A DNA stretch of 64,000 bases from Ideonella alba (GTDB lineage Bacteria; Pseudomonadota; Gammaproteobacteria; Burkholderiales; Burkholderiaceae_C), in assembly GCF_018069875.1 (NCBI RefSeq), contig NZ_JAGQDF010000003.1, forward strand, positions 186,001-250,000. Direction: 5' to 3'. This document shows positions 1 through 9,575 of the stretch, one piece after another. Each line of letters starts with the position of its first letter. Positions within the stretch are counted from its first letter, which is position 1. Under the pieces are notes generated by a model. That model was not told where the DNA came from. It searched no databases and saw only the letters and a list, made by a program, of their open reading frames with translations. A program made the translations under genes and the position numbers.

Positions 1-2
1 GC

Positions 3-44
3 CTGGCCGAGGAGCTCGCATGTCTGCGTTCTTCGACTATGTGA
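3..44 (+). CDS. Possible 3' end of an upstream gene (partial)
   Basis: The third forward frame is open from the window edge to a TGA at 42-44 and would encode the last 13 residues of a protein. It overlaps the next start codon by 25 bases. In hvf/bufferin operons the gene before the DUF2063 protein is usually the DUF692 (MNIO) iron enzyme, so this tail could be its end. Thirteen residues cannot prove that; it may equally be a chance open frame. Confidence 0.3.
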   Translation: MAEELACLRSSTM

Positions 45-289
45 GGGGCCGCAGCGACACGCTGCCCGAAGGCTACGACGAGCGCGGCATGCGCCTGTAC
101 CGCCACCTGGTGTGGCTGGGCGCCAGCCAGACCATCGAGGCCCACCACCCCACGCTGCGCGAACAGCTGGGCGAAGAGGCCTGGCGCGGGCTGATCGAGG
201 CCTGGGTGCGTGAGTCCACCTGGGACTCGCCCTTCGTCAACGACCTGGCCGAAGACTTCGTCGCCTTCCTGGCCCGCACCACCGCCTGA
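20..289 (+). CDS. HvfC-like protein (DUF2063 N-terminal domain type), short form
   Basis: This 89-residue cytoplasmic protein has the helical pattern of the N-terminal domain of HvfC/DUF2063 proteins: an arginine-tyrosine-arginine stretch near residue 27, an aromatic helix with HHP around 42, a GEEAW motif near 50 and a closing FVAFL near 84. HvfC proteins are thought to present the precursor peptide to the DUF692 oxidase in metallophore-type RiPP pathways; most are about 250 residues, so this is a one-domain version. An AGGAG-like site lies 5-10 bases upstream of the ATG. The following genes (zf-HC2, Cys-rich secreted peptide, DoxX) match the hvf/buf layout, which supports the assignment more than the sequence alone. 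Confidence 0.55.
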   Translation: MSAFFDYVRGRSDTLPEGYDERGMRLYRHLVWLGASQTIEAHHPTLREQLGEEAWRGLIEAWVRESTWDSPFVNDLAEDFVAFLARTTA

Positions 290-298
290 GCGCCTGCG

Positions 299-499
299 AT
301 GAACTGTCGCGATGCTGCTGCGGTGCTGCACGGCGGGCCGCGCGCCGGCACAGACCGGCGCCGTCGGCTGCAGGCCCGCGCGCACCGCTGGCTGTGCGCC
401 GACTGCCGCCGCCTGGCCCGCGACGACGCCCGCCTGGACCGGCTGCTGGCGCAGTGGCGCGCGCAGGCCTGGACGGCCGACGACAGCGCGCCGCGTTGA
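299..499 (+). CDS. Small zf-HC2 zinc-finger protein, anti-sigma-factor-like
   Basis: This 66-residue, very Arg-rich protein has the zf-HC2 signature C3-x25-H29-x3-C33-x2-C36, the zinc site of small anti-sigma factors such as the RsrA/ChrR type. It has no membrane segment. Its ATG is 9 bases after the previous stop, so the two genes are probably co-transcribed. In bufferin-type operons a small zf-HC2 protein often accompanies an ECF sigma factor that responds to metal or oxidant stress. No ECF sigma gene lies beside it here; one could be upstream of the window. The zinc-finger call is good; an anti-sigma role is inference. Confidence 0.6.
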   Translation: MNCRDAAAVLHGGPRAGTDRRRRLQARAHRWLCADCRRLARDDARLDRLLAQWRAQAWTADDSAPR

Positions 500-558
500 G
501 CGGCGAGAAAAACGTGCGATCCAGCTGTCAGGTTTCGACGGCTGGCCCGACCAAAGAA

Positions 559-577
559 CATGCACACCACGTGCATG
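559..577. promoter_or_regulatory. Perfect inverted repeat, candidate operator of the Cys-rich peptide gene
   Basis: CATGCAC and GTGCATG form a perfect 7-bp dyad separated by ACCAC. It lies in the 125-base gap between the zf-HC2 gene and the Cys-rich peptide gene, 47 bases before the ATG. That gap is larger than the others in the operon, so the peptide gene may have its own promoter. No convincing -35/-10 pair is visible. Confidence 0.35.
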
Positions 578-624
578 ACCACCCCAAACCACCCGACCCC
601 ATCCCACCTCATAAGGACACGACC

Positions 625-864
625 ATGAACCTCCGTCACGCCGCCCTGATCGCCGCCGCCCTGATCGCCCAGTCCGCCGCCCACGCCGCGCCGGGCAAGG
701 ACAGTTCCTGCGGTGCCGGCTCCTGCGGCAAGAAGACCGCCACCGCGCCGAAGAACGCGGCCTCGGACGCCGCCTGCAGCAAGAAGGACGGCGGCTGCAG
801 CAAGAAGGACGGTGGCAAGGAGTCGTCGTGCTCGAAGAAGGACGGCGGCTGCTCGAAGAAGTGA
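625..864 (+). CDS. Secreted Cys-rich repeat peptide, candidate RiPP metallophore precursor (HvfA/bufferin-like)
   Basis: The 79-residue product begins with a Sec signal peptide (about residues 1-21, cleavage near AHA). The mature part is nearly all Cys, Lys, Gly, Ser and Asp. It holds CSKKDGG at 51-57, 58-64 and 69-75 and a final CSKK at 76-79; the six cysteines are C29, C34, C51, C58, C69 and C76. HvfA-type precursors carry comparable short Cys repeats (EGKCG) that DUF692 enzymes convert to copper-binding oxazolone or thiooxazole groups, so a periplasmic copper-sequestering role is plausible. I chose the ATG at 625 because it gives the signal peptide and has AAGGA a few bases upstream; longer upstream readings in this frame lack one. 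Confidence 0.65.
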   Translation: MNLRHAALIAAALIAQSAAHAAPGKDSSCGAGSCGKKTATAPKNAASDAACSKKDGGCSKKDGGKESSCSKKDGGCSKK

Positions 865-872
865 GGCCCGGC

Positions 873-1361
873 ATGAGCGCGCTCTCACTCCCCACCTGGG
901 TCGTGCGCACGCACGGCGCGATCACCCAGGCGATCGACGGCCTGGGCCTGCTGGCCCTGCGGCTGTGGCTGGCGCAGGAATTCGGCCAGGCCGGCTGGAC
1001 CAAGCTGAGCCATGGCCTGACCGCGCCCGAGTGGTTCGCCGGCCTGGCCTTTCCCGGTCCGCTGGGCTGGCTCTCGCCCGACATGAACTGGCTGATGGCC
1101 GGTGTGACCGAAGTGCTCGGCGCGGCCCTGCTGGTGCTGGGCTGGCCGGTGCGGCTGGCGGCGCTGGCGCTGCTCTTCGTCGATGTGATCGCCGTCTGGA
1201 CGGTGCACTTCGACCTGGGCTGGGCGGGCTGGAACCAGATCGAGACCGACGCCGGCCAGGGCTTCAAACTGCCGCTGATGATGGGCGTGATGCTGCTGGC
1301 CGTGCTGAGCCAGGGCGCCGGCCGCTGGGCCTGGCGCGGCCTGCCACTGCGGCAGGCTTGA
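873..1361 (+). CDS. DoxX-family membrane protein (HvfD-like)
   Basis: The 162-residue protein has about four hydrophobic helices (near residues 18-40, 65-85, 90-115 and 133-150) and the DoxX pattern: an ALRLWLAQEF first helix followed by a WTKL turn. DoxX proteins are small inner-membrane proteins linked to quinone or thiol redox and are the fourth gene of hvf-type operons. The ATG follows the peptide gene stop by 8 bases and has GAAGTGAGG as a ribosome site. An in-frame start at 828 would overlap the peptide gene and add a non-membrane extension, so I rejected it. Confidence 0.75.
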   Translation: MSALSLPTWVVRTHGAITQAIDGLGLLALRLWLAQEFGQAGWTKLSHGLTAPEWFAGLAFPGPLGWLSPDMNWLMAGVTEVLGAALLVLGWPVRLAALALLFVDVIAVWTVHFDLGWAGWNQIETDAGQGFKLPLMMGVMLLAVLSQGAGRWAWRGLPLRQA

Positions 1362-1394
1362 CCCACCTCAAGGCTTCAATCGTGGGGGGTGGGT
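1361..1394 (+). terminator. Weak hairpin after the DoxX gene
   Basis: ACCCACC at 1361-1367 can pair with GGTGGGT at 1388-1394 across a 20-base loop. There is no T-run. It sits at the end of the hvf-like operon and before a gene with its own strong ribosome site, so it may terminate or attenuate transcription, but the support is thin. Confidence 0.25.
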
Positions 1395-1454
1395 GAGGTC
1401 CCCCAGCGTCTGCCGTTAGCGTGAAGTCGACACACGCTCAGGAGGGACATCACG

Positions 1455-4400
1455 ATGAAGCGCAGCCCCTGGAACATCGGCCTGGTGGCCCTCGCGGGCC
1501 TGTTGGCTGGCCTGGCGGGCCCGGCCCAGGCCTTCAGCCTGTCGGACCGCGTGGCCTGCCAGCGCGAGGTCGAGCGGGTGCTGTGGCAGCACCGCGGCCA
1601 GGCCGGTCAACGGCTGGCCTTCGAGCAGGCGCTGCCCGAGCGGCTGATCCGCCGCCGTGCCGAGGACGTCGAGCGCCAGAGCCAGGCGCTGGCGCAGTGG
1701 TGGCGCACGCCGATCACCGCGGCGCAGCTGCAGGCCGAGCTGGACCGCATGGCCGCATCGTCCAAGGACCCGGCGATGCTGCGCGAGCTGTTCGCCGCCC
1801 TGGGCAATGACCCGCTGCGCGCCGCCGAATGCCTGGCCCGCCCGGCGCTGGCCGACCGCCTGTGGCGCGCCCAGTACGCCCGCGACGAACGCCTGCACGG
1901 CGAGCGCCGCCGCCAGGTGCTGGCCGAGCATGCGGCCGGCCGCGCCGACACCGCGGAGCGCCAGACCCACGTCGTCGTGCGTGAGCGCGCCGCGCTGGCC
2001 GCCGCCGGCCCCGGCGCCCGCCTGCTGGCCCCTGACGTGTTCGAGCAGCAGGCCAAGGCGCTGCGCCGCGCCGCCACCACGCCGGCCGGCACCCTGGCGC
2101 TGGGCCAGCCGGTGCGCCTGCGCGAGGACCTGGACCGCTGGACCACGGTGCGCGTCGACGCCGTCGACGGACCGGTGCTGCGCAGCCGCACCACGGTCTG
2201 GCGCAAGACGCCGATCGAGACCTGGTGGGCGCAGGCCCGCGGCCAGTACGCCGCCGGGCTGGCGCTGCCCGAGGCACGCTACAGCCTGCCCGCGGTGGCC
2301 ACGGTGTGCCGCGACGACAGCTGGCAGCCCACGGCGTCGCTGCCCGATGGCCGCTATGAGCACACGGCGGTCTGGACCGGCAGCGAGATGATCGTCTGGG
2401 GCGGCATGGAAGCGGTGGGCAACTACCGCATCGATGGCGCCCGCTACCGCCCGGCCACCGACACCTGGCAGCCGATGGCCGATTCACCGGTCACGCGCAC
2501 CGCGATGAGCAGCGCCTGGACCGGTCGCGAGATGCTGGTCTGGGGTGGCCGGGCCGATGGCGTGGGCTCGCTCTACGACCCTGGCACCGACACCTGGCGC
2601 CAGACCAGCGCGGTCAATGCGCCGGCCGAGGGCGCCTCGTGGGCCGCGTCGGTGTGGACCGGCCGGGAGCTGATCGTCTGGGGCGGCATGGGCGGCACGA
2701 CCGACAGCGCACTGGCCACCGGCGCGCGCTACAACCCGAAGACCGACACCTGGGTGCGCCTGCCCGCTTCCCCGCTGGCCGGCCGGGCTTACGTGCCGGC
2801 GGTGTGGACCGGCTCCGAGATGGTGATCTGGTCGGGCTACAACGTGCACCTCGGCCAGCTCTATGGCGACGGTGCGCGCTACAACCCCAGCACCAACCAG
2901 TGGTCGCCGATGGCCACCGCCAACGCGCCCGACGCCACCTACTGGAACACCTCGGTCTGGACCGGCCAGGAGATGCTGGTCTGGGGCGGCGTGATGGGCG
3001 GCGCCGACGTGCGCGCCTACAACCCGGCGACCAACAGCTGGCGCATCGGCAGCGGCACCGGCATGCCCTCGTGGCGCTACATGCACGGCGCGGTCTGGAC
3101 CGGCACCGAGATGATGGTGCACGGCGGCTGGCCGTCCAGCGGCGCGTCCGGCCTCTACAACCCGGTCACCGACACCTGGCGCACCGCCAGCACCGTGGGC
3201 ATGCAGCCGGGCACGCAGGCCGGCACGCTGGTCTGGACCGGCACCGAGGCGCTGGCCTGGGGCGGCCTGGACGACAACTTCGGCTTCCGCGCCGACGGTG
3301 GCCGCTACGACCCGGCCACCGACAGCTGGCGCCCGATGACCGCGAACAACGTGCCCTCGATGCGCGGCCTGCATTCGGCCGAGTGGACCGGCGCCGAAAT
3401 GGTGGTCTGGGGCGGCTATGACGGCATGGGTGTGACCGACACCGGCGGCCGCTACACCCCGGCCACCGACAGCTGGCTGCCCACCAGCACCGTCGGCGCG
3501 GCCACCGCGCGCAACAACGCCACCGCGGTCTGGACCGGCCAGGAGATCATCTTCTGGGGCGCCGGCTCCAGCGCGCCCTTCACGCCCGACACCGGTGGCA
3601 TCTACAACCCCGCCACCGATCAGTGGCGTCCGATGTCGAACAGGAAGGGGCCCTGGGTGACCTATGGCCACACGGCGGTGTGGACCGGCAGCGAGATGAT
3701 CACCTACGGCGGCGTCAGCTCCAGCGAGGGTCCCTACGTCTACAACCTGGCCAGCGACACCTGGCGCCGCGGCGCGCTGAAGAAGGACCCCGGCCACCGC
3801 GACCACCACGGCGCGGTCTGGAGCGGCAGCGAGATGATCGTCTGGGGCGGCTCGATCGACGCCGGCAGCACGCCCACCGGCGGCCGCTACAACCCGGTGA
3901 GCAACAGCTGGACGCCGCTGCCCGTCAGCGGTTCGCCCGACGCCCGCATGTGGCCGGTGGCGGTGTGGACCGGCACGGAGGCCATCTTCTGGGGCGGCTA
4001 CGACCAGCTCTTCGGGGTCGACTACAACGACGGCGCGCGCTTCTCGCCCGCCACCGGCCAGTGGACGCGCACCAGCCTGAACGGCGCGCCGACGCCGCGC
4101 GTCGGCCAGGGCGTGTACAGCGGCAGCGAGATGGTGGTCTGGGGCGGCACGCTCAACGGCAGCGGCGGCCGCTACGACCCGACCACCAACAGCTGGCGCG
4201 CCACCACGCTGCTGCACGCACCGGATGGCCGACCGGCCGGCGGGCGCTGGAGCACCGTCTTCACCGGGGACCGGATGATCGTCTGGGGCGGCTACCCGCC
4301 GACCCGCAAGGGCGCCGGCTACTGCCTGTCGGGCGCGGCCAACCAGGCGCCGGTGGGTGTGGACGACCGCTACCGCGCCAAGGCGGGCCAGCCGCTGCTG

Positions 4401-4625
4401 GTGACGCTGGACAAGGGCGTGCTGCGCAATGACCTGGACGCCAATGGCGACCGGCTGACGGCCCGCCTGGTGGCGGCGCCGGCCGGCCAGCTGGGCTTCA
4501 ACGCCAATGGCAGCTTCCGCTACACGCCGCCGCCGGGCTTCATCGGCACCGACCAGTTCGAGTACGTGGCCAACGACGACCTGGCCGACAGCGCCGCGGT
4601 GAAGGTGAAGATCCAGGTGAAATGA
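1455..4625 (+). CDS. Secreted kelch-like beta-propeller protein with 14 repeats and a C-terminal Ig/cadherin-like domain
   Basis: The 1056-residue protein has a signal peptide (about 1-26, ending AQA), a helical N-terminal region to about residue 290, and then a long beta-propeller-like region. I count 14 copies of a motif of the form VWTGxEMIVWGG, spaced about 45-50 residues, each followed by an RYNPxTxxW element, from about residue 305 to 945. Fourteen copies would fit two seven-bladed propellers. The last 90 residues carry a VDDRYRxxxGxPL...FxYxPPxGFxGxDxFxYxxxD pattern typical of tandem cadherin/VCBS-like domains of exported proteins. It probably binds something at the cell surface or outside. 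No catalytic site is evident. AGGAGGG lies 8 bases before the ATG. Confidence 0.75.
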   Translation: MKRSPWNIGLVALAGLLAGLAGPAQAFSLSDRVACQREVERVLWQHRGQAGQRLAFEQALPERLIRRRAEDVERQSQALAQWWRTPITAAQLQAELDRMAASSKDPAMLRELFAALGNDPLRAAECLARPALADRLWRAQYARDERLHGERRRQVLAEHAAGRADTAERQTHVVVRERAALAAAGPGARLLAPDVFEQQAKALRRAATTPAGTLALGQPVRLREDLDRWTTVRVDAVDGPVLRSRTTVWRKTPIETWWAQARGQYAAGLALPEARYSLPAVATVCRDDSWQPTASLPDGRYEHTAVWTGSEMIVWGGMEAVGNYRIDGARYRPATDTWQPMADSPVTRTAMSSAWTGREMLVWGGRADGVGSLYDPGTDTWRQTSAVNAPAEGASWAASVWTGRELIVWGGMGGTTDSALATGARYNPKTDTWVRLPASPLAGRAYVPAVWTGSEMVIWSGYNVHLGQLYGDGARYNPSTNQWSPMATANAPDATYWNTSVWTGQEMLVWGGVMGGADVRAYNPATNSWRIGSGTGMPSWRYMHGAVWTGTEMMVHGGWPSSGASGLYNPVTDTWRTASTVGMQPGTQAGTLVWTGTEALAWGGLDDNFGFRADGGRYDPATDSWRPMTANNVPSMRGLHSAEWTGAEMVVWGGYDGMGVTDTGGRYTPATDSWLPTSTVGAATARNNATAVWTGQEIIFWGAGSSAPFTPDTGGIYNPATDQWRPMSNRKGPWVTYGHTAVWTGSEMITYGGVSSSEGPYVYNLASDTWRRGALKKDPGHRDHHGAVWSGSEMIVWGGSIDAGSTPTGGRYNPVSNSWTPLPVSGSPDARMWPVAVWTGTEAIFWGGYDQLFGVDYNDGARFSPATGQWTRTSLNGAPTPRVGQGVYSGSEMVVWGGTLNGSGGRYDPTTNSWRATTLLHAPDGRPAGGRWSTVFTGDRMIVWGGYPPTRKGAGYCLSGAANQAPVGVDDRYRAKAGQPLLVTLDKGVLRNDLDANGDRLTARLVAAPAGQLGFNANGSFRYTPPPGFIGTDQFEYVANDDLADSAAVKVKIQVK

Positions 4626-4644
4626 GCCCCGGGCCCCTGGCGGC

Positions 4645-4650
4645 GACAAT
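4645..4650 (+). promoter_or_regulatory. -10 hexamer GACAAT of uup, leaderless geometry
   Basis: GACAAT ends 6 bases before the uup ATG at 4657, so transcription would start at or next to the start codon. No -35 hexamer and no Shine-Dalgarno sequence are visible. The same spacing recurs at three other genes of the window. Confidence 0.4.
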
Positions 4651-4656
4651 GCCGCC

Positions 4657-6540
<1,884 letters not shown>

Positions 6541-6927
6541 TCAGAGGCGATGATGCGCCTGGTGCCCCTCGGCGGCGCTGGCGCAGCCCACGCAGCGCGT
6601 GGCCCAGGGCTCGGCCAGCAGGCGCTCGAAGCGGATGGCCTCGCCGCAATCGGCGCAGAACCCGAAGTCGGGTTCGTGCACGCGGCGCAGCGCGGCGCTG
6701 ACCTGGCCCAGCTCGGCCAGCTCGCGGTCGGCGCGGGCCAGTTCCACCTCGCGGTCGGCGTCGCGCTCGCGGCTGTCGTGGGTGTCCTCGGCACGCAACT
6801 CGGCGGCCATCTCGACGCGGCTGGCGCCGCCCTGGTGCTCGGCCAGCTGCGCATCCAGCGCGGCCTGGCGCTGCTTCAGCGCGGCTTCAAGGCGGGTGCG
6901 TTGGTCGGGGGTGAGCAGGGCGGTCAT
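6541..6927 (-). CDS. TraR/DksA-family C4 zinc-finger protein
   Basis: The 128-residue protein has a charged coiled-coil N-terminal half rich in RDADREVELARADREL and a C-terminal zinc finger, CADCG followed after about 20 residues by CVGC. This is the DksA/TraR fold, whose coiled coil enters the RNA polymerase secondary channel. It is shorter than housekeeping DksA (about 150) and lacks the DxxDxA tip in recognisable form, so I call it a DksA-like paralog. A strong AAGGAGA site precedes the ATG at 6927. A perfect FNR box lies 49-62 bases upstream, so it may be induced when oxygen is low. Confidence 0.85.
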   Translation of the reverse strand: MTALLTPDQRTRLEAALKQRQAALDAQLAEHQGGASRVEMAAELRAEDTHDSRERDADREVELARADRELAELGQVSAALRRVHEPDFGFCADCGEAIRFERLLAEPWATRCVGCASAAEGHQAHHRL

Positions 6928-6975
6928 GAGGGTCTCCTTGGGCCTTGATCGTCGCGCTGAAACACGGGCCCTGCC

Positions 6976-6989
6976 TTGATGGCCATCAA
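6976..6989. promoter_or_regulatory. Perfect FNR box TTGAT-GGCC-ATCAA
   Basis: The sequence matches the FNR/Anr consensus TTGATN4ATCAA at all ten fixed bases. It lies between the divergent DksA-like gene and the glutamine amidotransferase gene. On the minus strand, a GACGAT hexamer 22 bases beyond the box has the -41.5 class II activator spacing. On the plus strand the box runs over the -35 position of the amidotransferase promoter, which fits repression better. The FNR-like regulator encoded at 41043-41792 is a natural candidate to bind it. Confidence 0.6.
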
Positions 6990-7005
6990 GCGCCTGTGGT
7001 CTGCC

Positions 7006-7011
7006 TAGAAT
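7006..7011 (+). promoter_or_regulatory. -10 hexamer TAGAAT of the amidotransferase gene, leaderless geometry
   Basis: TAGAAT ends exactly 6 bases before the ATG at 7018, which would place the transcription start on the start codon. No Shine-Dalgarno sequence exists between them. The -35 position falls inside the FNR box. Confidence 0.5.
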
Positions 7012-7017
7012 CGACGC

Positions 7018-7770
7018 ATGTGCCAGCTCCTCGGAATGAACGCCAACACGCCCACCGACGTGATGTTCAGCTTCACCGGCCTGGCCACGCGCGCCGACGA
7101 GCACAAGGATGGCTTTGGCATCGGCTTCTTCGAGGGCAAGGGCGTGCGCCTGTTCGTCGACGAGCACAGCGCCCGCCAGAGCCCGGTGGCCGAGCTGGTC
7201 AAGACCTACCCGATCCACAGCAACCAGGTCATCGCCCACATCCGCAAGGCCACGCAGGGCCGGGTGGCGCTGGAGAACACCCACCCCTTCGTGCGCGAGC
7301 TGTGGGGCCGCTACTGGGTCTTCGCCCACAACGGCGACCTGAAGGATTTCCGCCCGCGCCTGCACGGCCAGTTCCGTCCGGTGGGCGACACCGACAGCGA
7401 GCACGCCTTCTGCTGGATCATGCAGGAGCTGGCCAAGGCCCACGCCGGCGTGCCGGCGATCGACGAGCTGGGCTGCACGCTGCGCGAACTGCTGCCGCAG
7501 CTGCACCGCCACGGCACCTTCAACATGCTGCTGTCCAACGGCGAGGCGCTGTGGGCCCACGGCTCGACCAAGCTGCACTGGCTGGTGCGCCAGCATCCGT
7601 TTGGCGCCGCCTCGCTGCGCGACGAGGACGTGACCGTGAACTTCGCCAGCGTCACCACGCCGCGCGACCGGGTGGCGGTGATCGCCACCGAGCCGCTCAC
7701 CGCCCACGAGCCCTGGCAGGCCTTCGCGCCGGGCGAGCTGCGCGTCTTCGTCGACGGCGCGCCCCGGTGA
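7018..7770 (+). CDS. Class II glutamine amidotransferase, YafJ-like
   Basis: This 250-residue protein begins MCQLLGM, so removal of Met leaves the N-terminal Cys2 nucleophile of class II (Ntn) glutamine amidotransferases. Further family marks are the DGFGIGFFEG stretch (about 39-48), the HIRKAT motif near 78, and AHNGDL near 103. It is a stand-alone amidotransferase of the YafJ/GATase_4 type; such proteins hydrolyse glutamine or a gamma-glutamyl compound, but the acceptor is unknown. The start is fixed by the catalytic Cys. The gene probably starts from a leaderless promoter beside an FNR box. Confidence 0.88.
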   Translation: MCQLLGMNANTPTDVMFSFTGLATRADEHKDGFGIGFFEGKGVRLFVDEHSARQSPVAELVKTYPIHSNQVIAHIRKATQGRVALENTHPFVRELWGRYWVFAHNGDLKDFRPRLHGQFRPVGDTDSEHAFCWIMQELAKAHAGVPAIDELGCTLRELLPQLHRHGTFNMLLSNGEALWAHGSTKLHWLVRQHPFGAASLRDEDVTVNFASVTTPRDRVAVIATEPLTAHEPWQAFAPGELRVFVDGAPR

Positions 7771-7801
7771 TGCCCGCATCGCACCGCCCGGCGGCCGGTG
7801 C

Positions 7802-7807
7802 GACACT
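7802..7807 (+). promoter_or_regulatory. -10-like hexamer GACACT, leaderless geometry
   Basis: GACACT ends 6 bases before the ATG of the M14 peptidase gene at 7814. The match to TATAAT is weak, but the spacing equals that of uup, the amidotransferase gene and pyrF, and there is no Shine-Dalgarno sequence. Confidence 0.3.
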
Positions 7808-7813
7808 GCGGCG

Positions 7814-9514
7814 ATGACGCCGCCGCTGCCCACGCCCCGCTTCGACACCTTCCTGCGCCACGACGCGCTGACGCAGCTGTTGCAGGCCTATGCGGCCGCG
7901 CGCCCTGGCCTGGTGGAACTGCGCAGCCTGGGCCGCAGCCATGAAGGCCGCGACATCTGGCTGGTGGTGCTGAGCCGCCACGCCACCGGCGCCGACACCG
8001 ACAAGCCCGCCTTCTGGGTGGACGGCAACATCCATGCGGCCGAGCTGATGGGATCGACCTCGGTGCTGTACTGGCTGCACCAGCTGCTCAGCCGCGACGG
8101 CCAGGACCCGGCGGTCACCCACCTGCTCGACACCCGCACGCTCTACCTGTGCCCGCGCATCAACCCCGATGGCGCCGAGCTGGCGCTGGCCGACCGGCCG
8201 CGCCACATCCGATCCTCGACCCGCCCCTATCCGTACGACGAGCCGGCGGTGGACGGCCTGACGGTGCAGGACATCGACGGCGACGGCCGCATCCTCAGCA
8301 TGCGCCTGCGCGACCCCAACGGCGGCTGGAAGCCGCACCCGGACGAGCCGCGCCTGCTGATCCCGCGCGAGCCCGGCGAGTTCGGCGGCACCTACTACCG
8401 CGTGATGCCCGAAGGCCTGCTGGAAGCCGGCTGCGACGGCAGCCGCATCGTCGCCAACCGCGACCGCGAAGGCCTGGACCTGAACCGCAACTTCCCGGCC
8501 TTCTGGCGGCAGGAGTTCGAGCAGATCGGCGCCGGCCCCTACCCGGCCAGCGAGCCCGAGGTGCGCGCGGTGGTCGACTTCGTCGTCCAGCACCCCAACA
8601 TCGGCGCGGCGGTGAGCTTCCACACCCACTCGGGCGTGATCCTGCGGCCGATGGGCATGCAGAGCGACAATGACATGACGCCCGAGGACCTGTGGCTGTA
8701 CCAGCGGCTGTCGAAGATCGGCGAGCAGCTCACCGGCTACCCCTGCGTCAGCATCTACGAGGACTTCCGCTACCACCCCAAGGAGGTCATCAGCGGCACC
8801 CAGGACTGGTTCTACGAGCACCTGGGCGCGCTGTTCTGGACGGTGGAGATCTGGGCGCCCAACAAGGAAGCCGGCATCACCGGCTACGACTGGATCCACT
8901 GGTACCGCGAACACCCGGTGGAAGACGACCTGAAGCTGCTGAAGTGGAGCGACGAGCAGTGCGGCGGCCAGGCCCACGTGGACTGGCAGCCCTTCGAGCA
9001 TCCGCAGCTGGGCGCGGTGGAGATCGGCGGCTGGGACCGCATGAACTTCTGGCGCAACCCGCCGCCGGCGCTGCGCGAGCGCGAGGCGGCGCGCTTCCCG
9101 GCCTGGCTGCAGCAGATCGCGCTGTCGCTGCCGCAGCTGACGCTGCAGTCGGCCAGCGCCGAGCCGCTGGGCCCCGACCTGTGGCGGGTGCGCCTGCAGG
9201 TGGCCAATGCCGGCTACCTGCCCAGCCATGTCACGCGCCGGGCGCTGGAGCGCCAGGTGGCGCGGCCCTGCGTCTTCGAGATCGAGCTGCCCGAGGGCGC
9301 CACGCTGGCCGGCGGGGCCCGGCGCATCGAAGGGCCGCAGCTGGACGGCCATGCGCCCAAGCAGTCGATGCAGGCCTTCCTGCCGCAGCGCGAACTCACC
9401 GCCGACCGCGCCCGCGCCGAATGGCTGGTGCGCGCGCCAGCCGGCACCGAGCTGGGATTGCGCGCCCGGGCTGCCCGCGCCGGGGCCGTCAGCACCCGGC
9501 TGCGGCTGGGCTGA
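7814..9514 (+). CDS. M14-family zinc carboxypeptidase
   Basis: The 566-residue protein has no signal peptide. Its first 370 residues form an M14 carboxypeptidase domain: zinc ligands H74 and E77 in GNIHAAE, an NPDGAEL element, LDLNRNFP before a YPASEPE segment, the third zinc ligand in FHTHSG, and the likely catalytic Glu in TVEIW. The C-terminal 150 residues look like a beta-sandwich accessory domain. It should remove C-terminal residues from peptides or modified peptides in the cytoplasm; specificity cannot be read from the sequence. It follows the amidotransferase gene by 43 bases but seems to have its own promoter. Confidence 0.87.
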   Translation: MTPPLPTPRFDTFLRHDALTQLLQAYAAARPGLVELRSLGRSHEGRDIWLVVLSRHATGADTDKPAFWVDGNIHAAELMGSTSVLYWLHQLLSRDGQDPAVTHLLDTRTLYLCPRINPDGAELALADRPRHIRSSTRPYPYDEPAVDGLTVQDIDGDGRILSMRLRDPNGGWKPHPDEPRLLIPREPGEFGGTYYRVMPEGLLEAGCDGSRIVANRDREGLDLNRNFPAFWRQEFEQIGAGPYPASEPEVRAVVDFVVQHPNIGAAVSFHTHSGVILRPMGMQSDNDMTPEDLWLYQRLSKIGEQLTGYPCVSIYEDFRYHPKEVISGTQDWFYEHLGALFWTVEIWAPNKEAGITGYDWIHWYREHPVEDDLKLLKWSDEQCGGQAHVDWQPFEHPQLGAVEIGGWDRMNFWRNPPPALREREAARFPAWLQQIALSLPQLTLQSASAEPLGPDLWRVRLQVANAGYLPSHVTRRALERQVARPCVFEIELPEGATLAGGARRIEGPQLDGHAPKQSMQAFLPQRELTADRARAEWLVRAPAGTELGLRARAARAGAVSTRLRLG

Positions 9515-9520
9515 GCCCGG

Positions 9521-9543
9521 CAAAACGGCCCCCGCAGGGGCCG
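9521..9543 (-). terminator. Rho-independent terminator of the porin gene
   Basis: On the minus strand CGGCCCC and GGGGCCG form a 7-bp stem with a 4-base loop, followed at once by TTTT. The order is right for the leftward porin gene ending at 9576. It also lies 11 bases past the M14 stop on the other strand, where the T-run is missing. Confidence 0.75.
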
Positions 9544-9575
9544 CGCAGCTCAGGGCGACGGATGGCCCCGGGGGC

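Noticed and set aside
394-624. An N-terminal extension of the Cys-rich peptide in the same frame.
   Set aside because: It would bury the signal peptide and is Arg/Pro-rich; the ATG at 625 has a better ribosome site.
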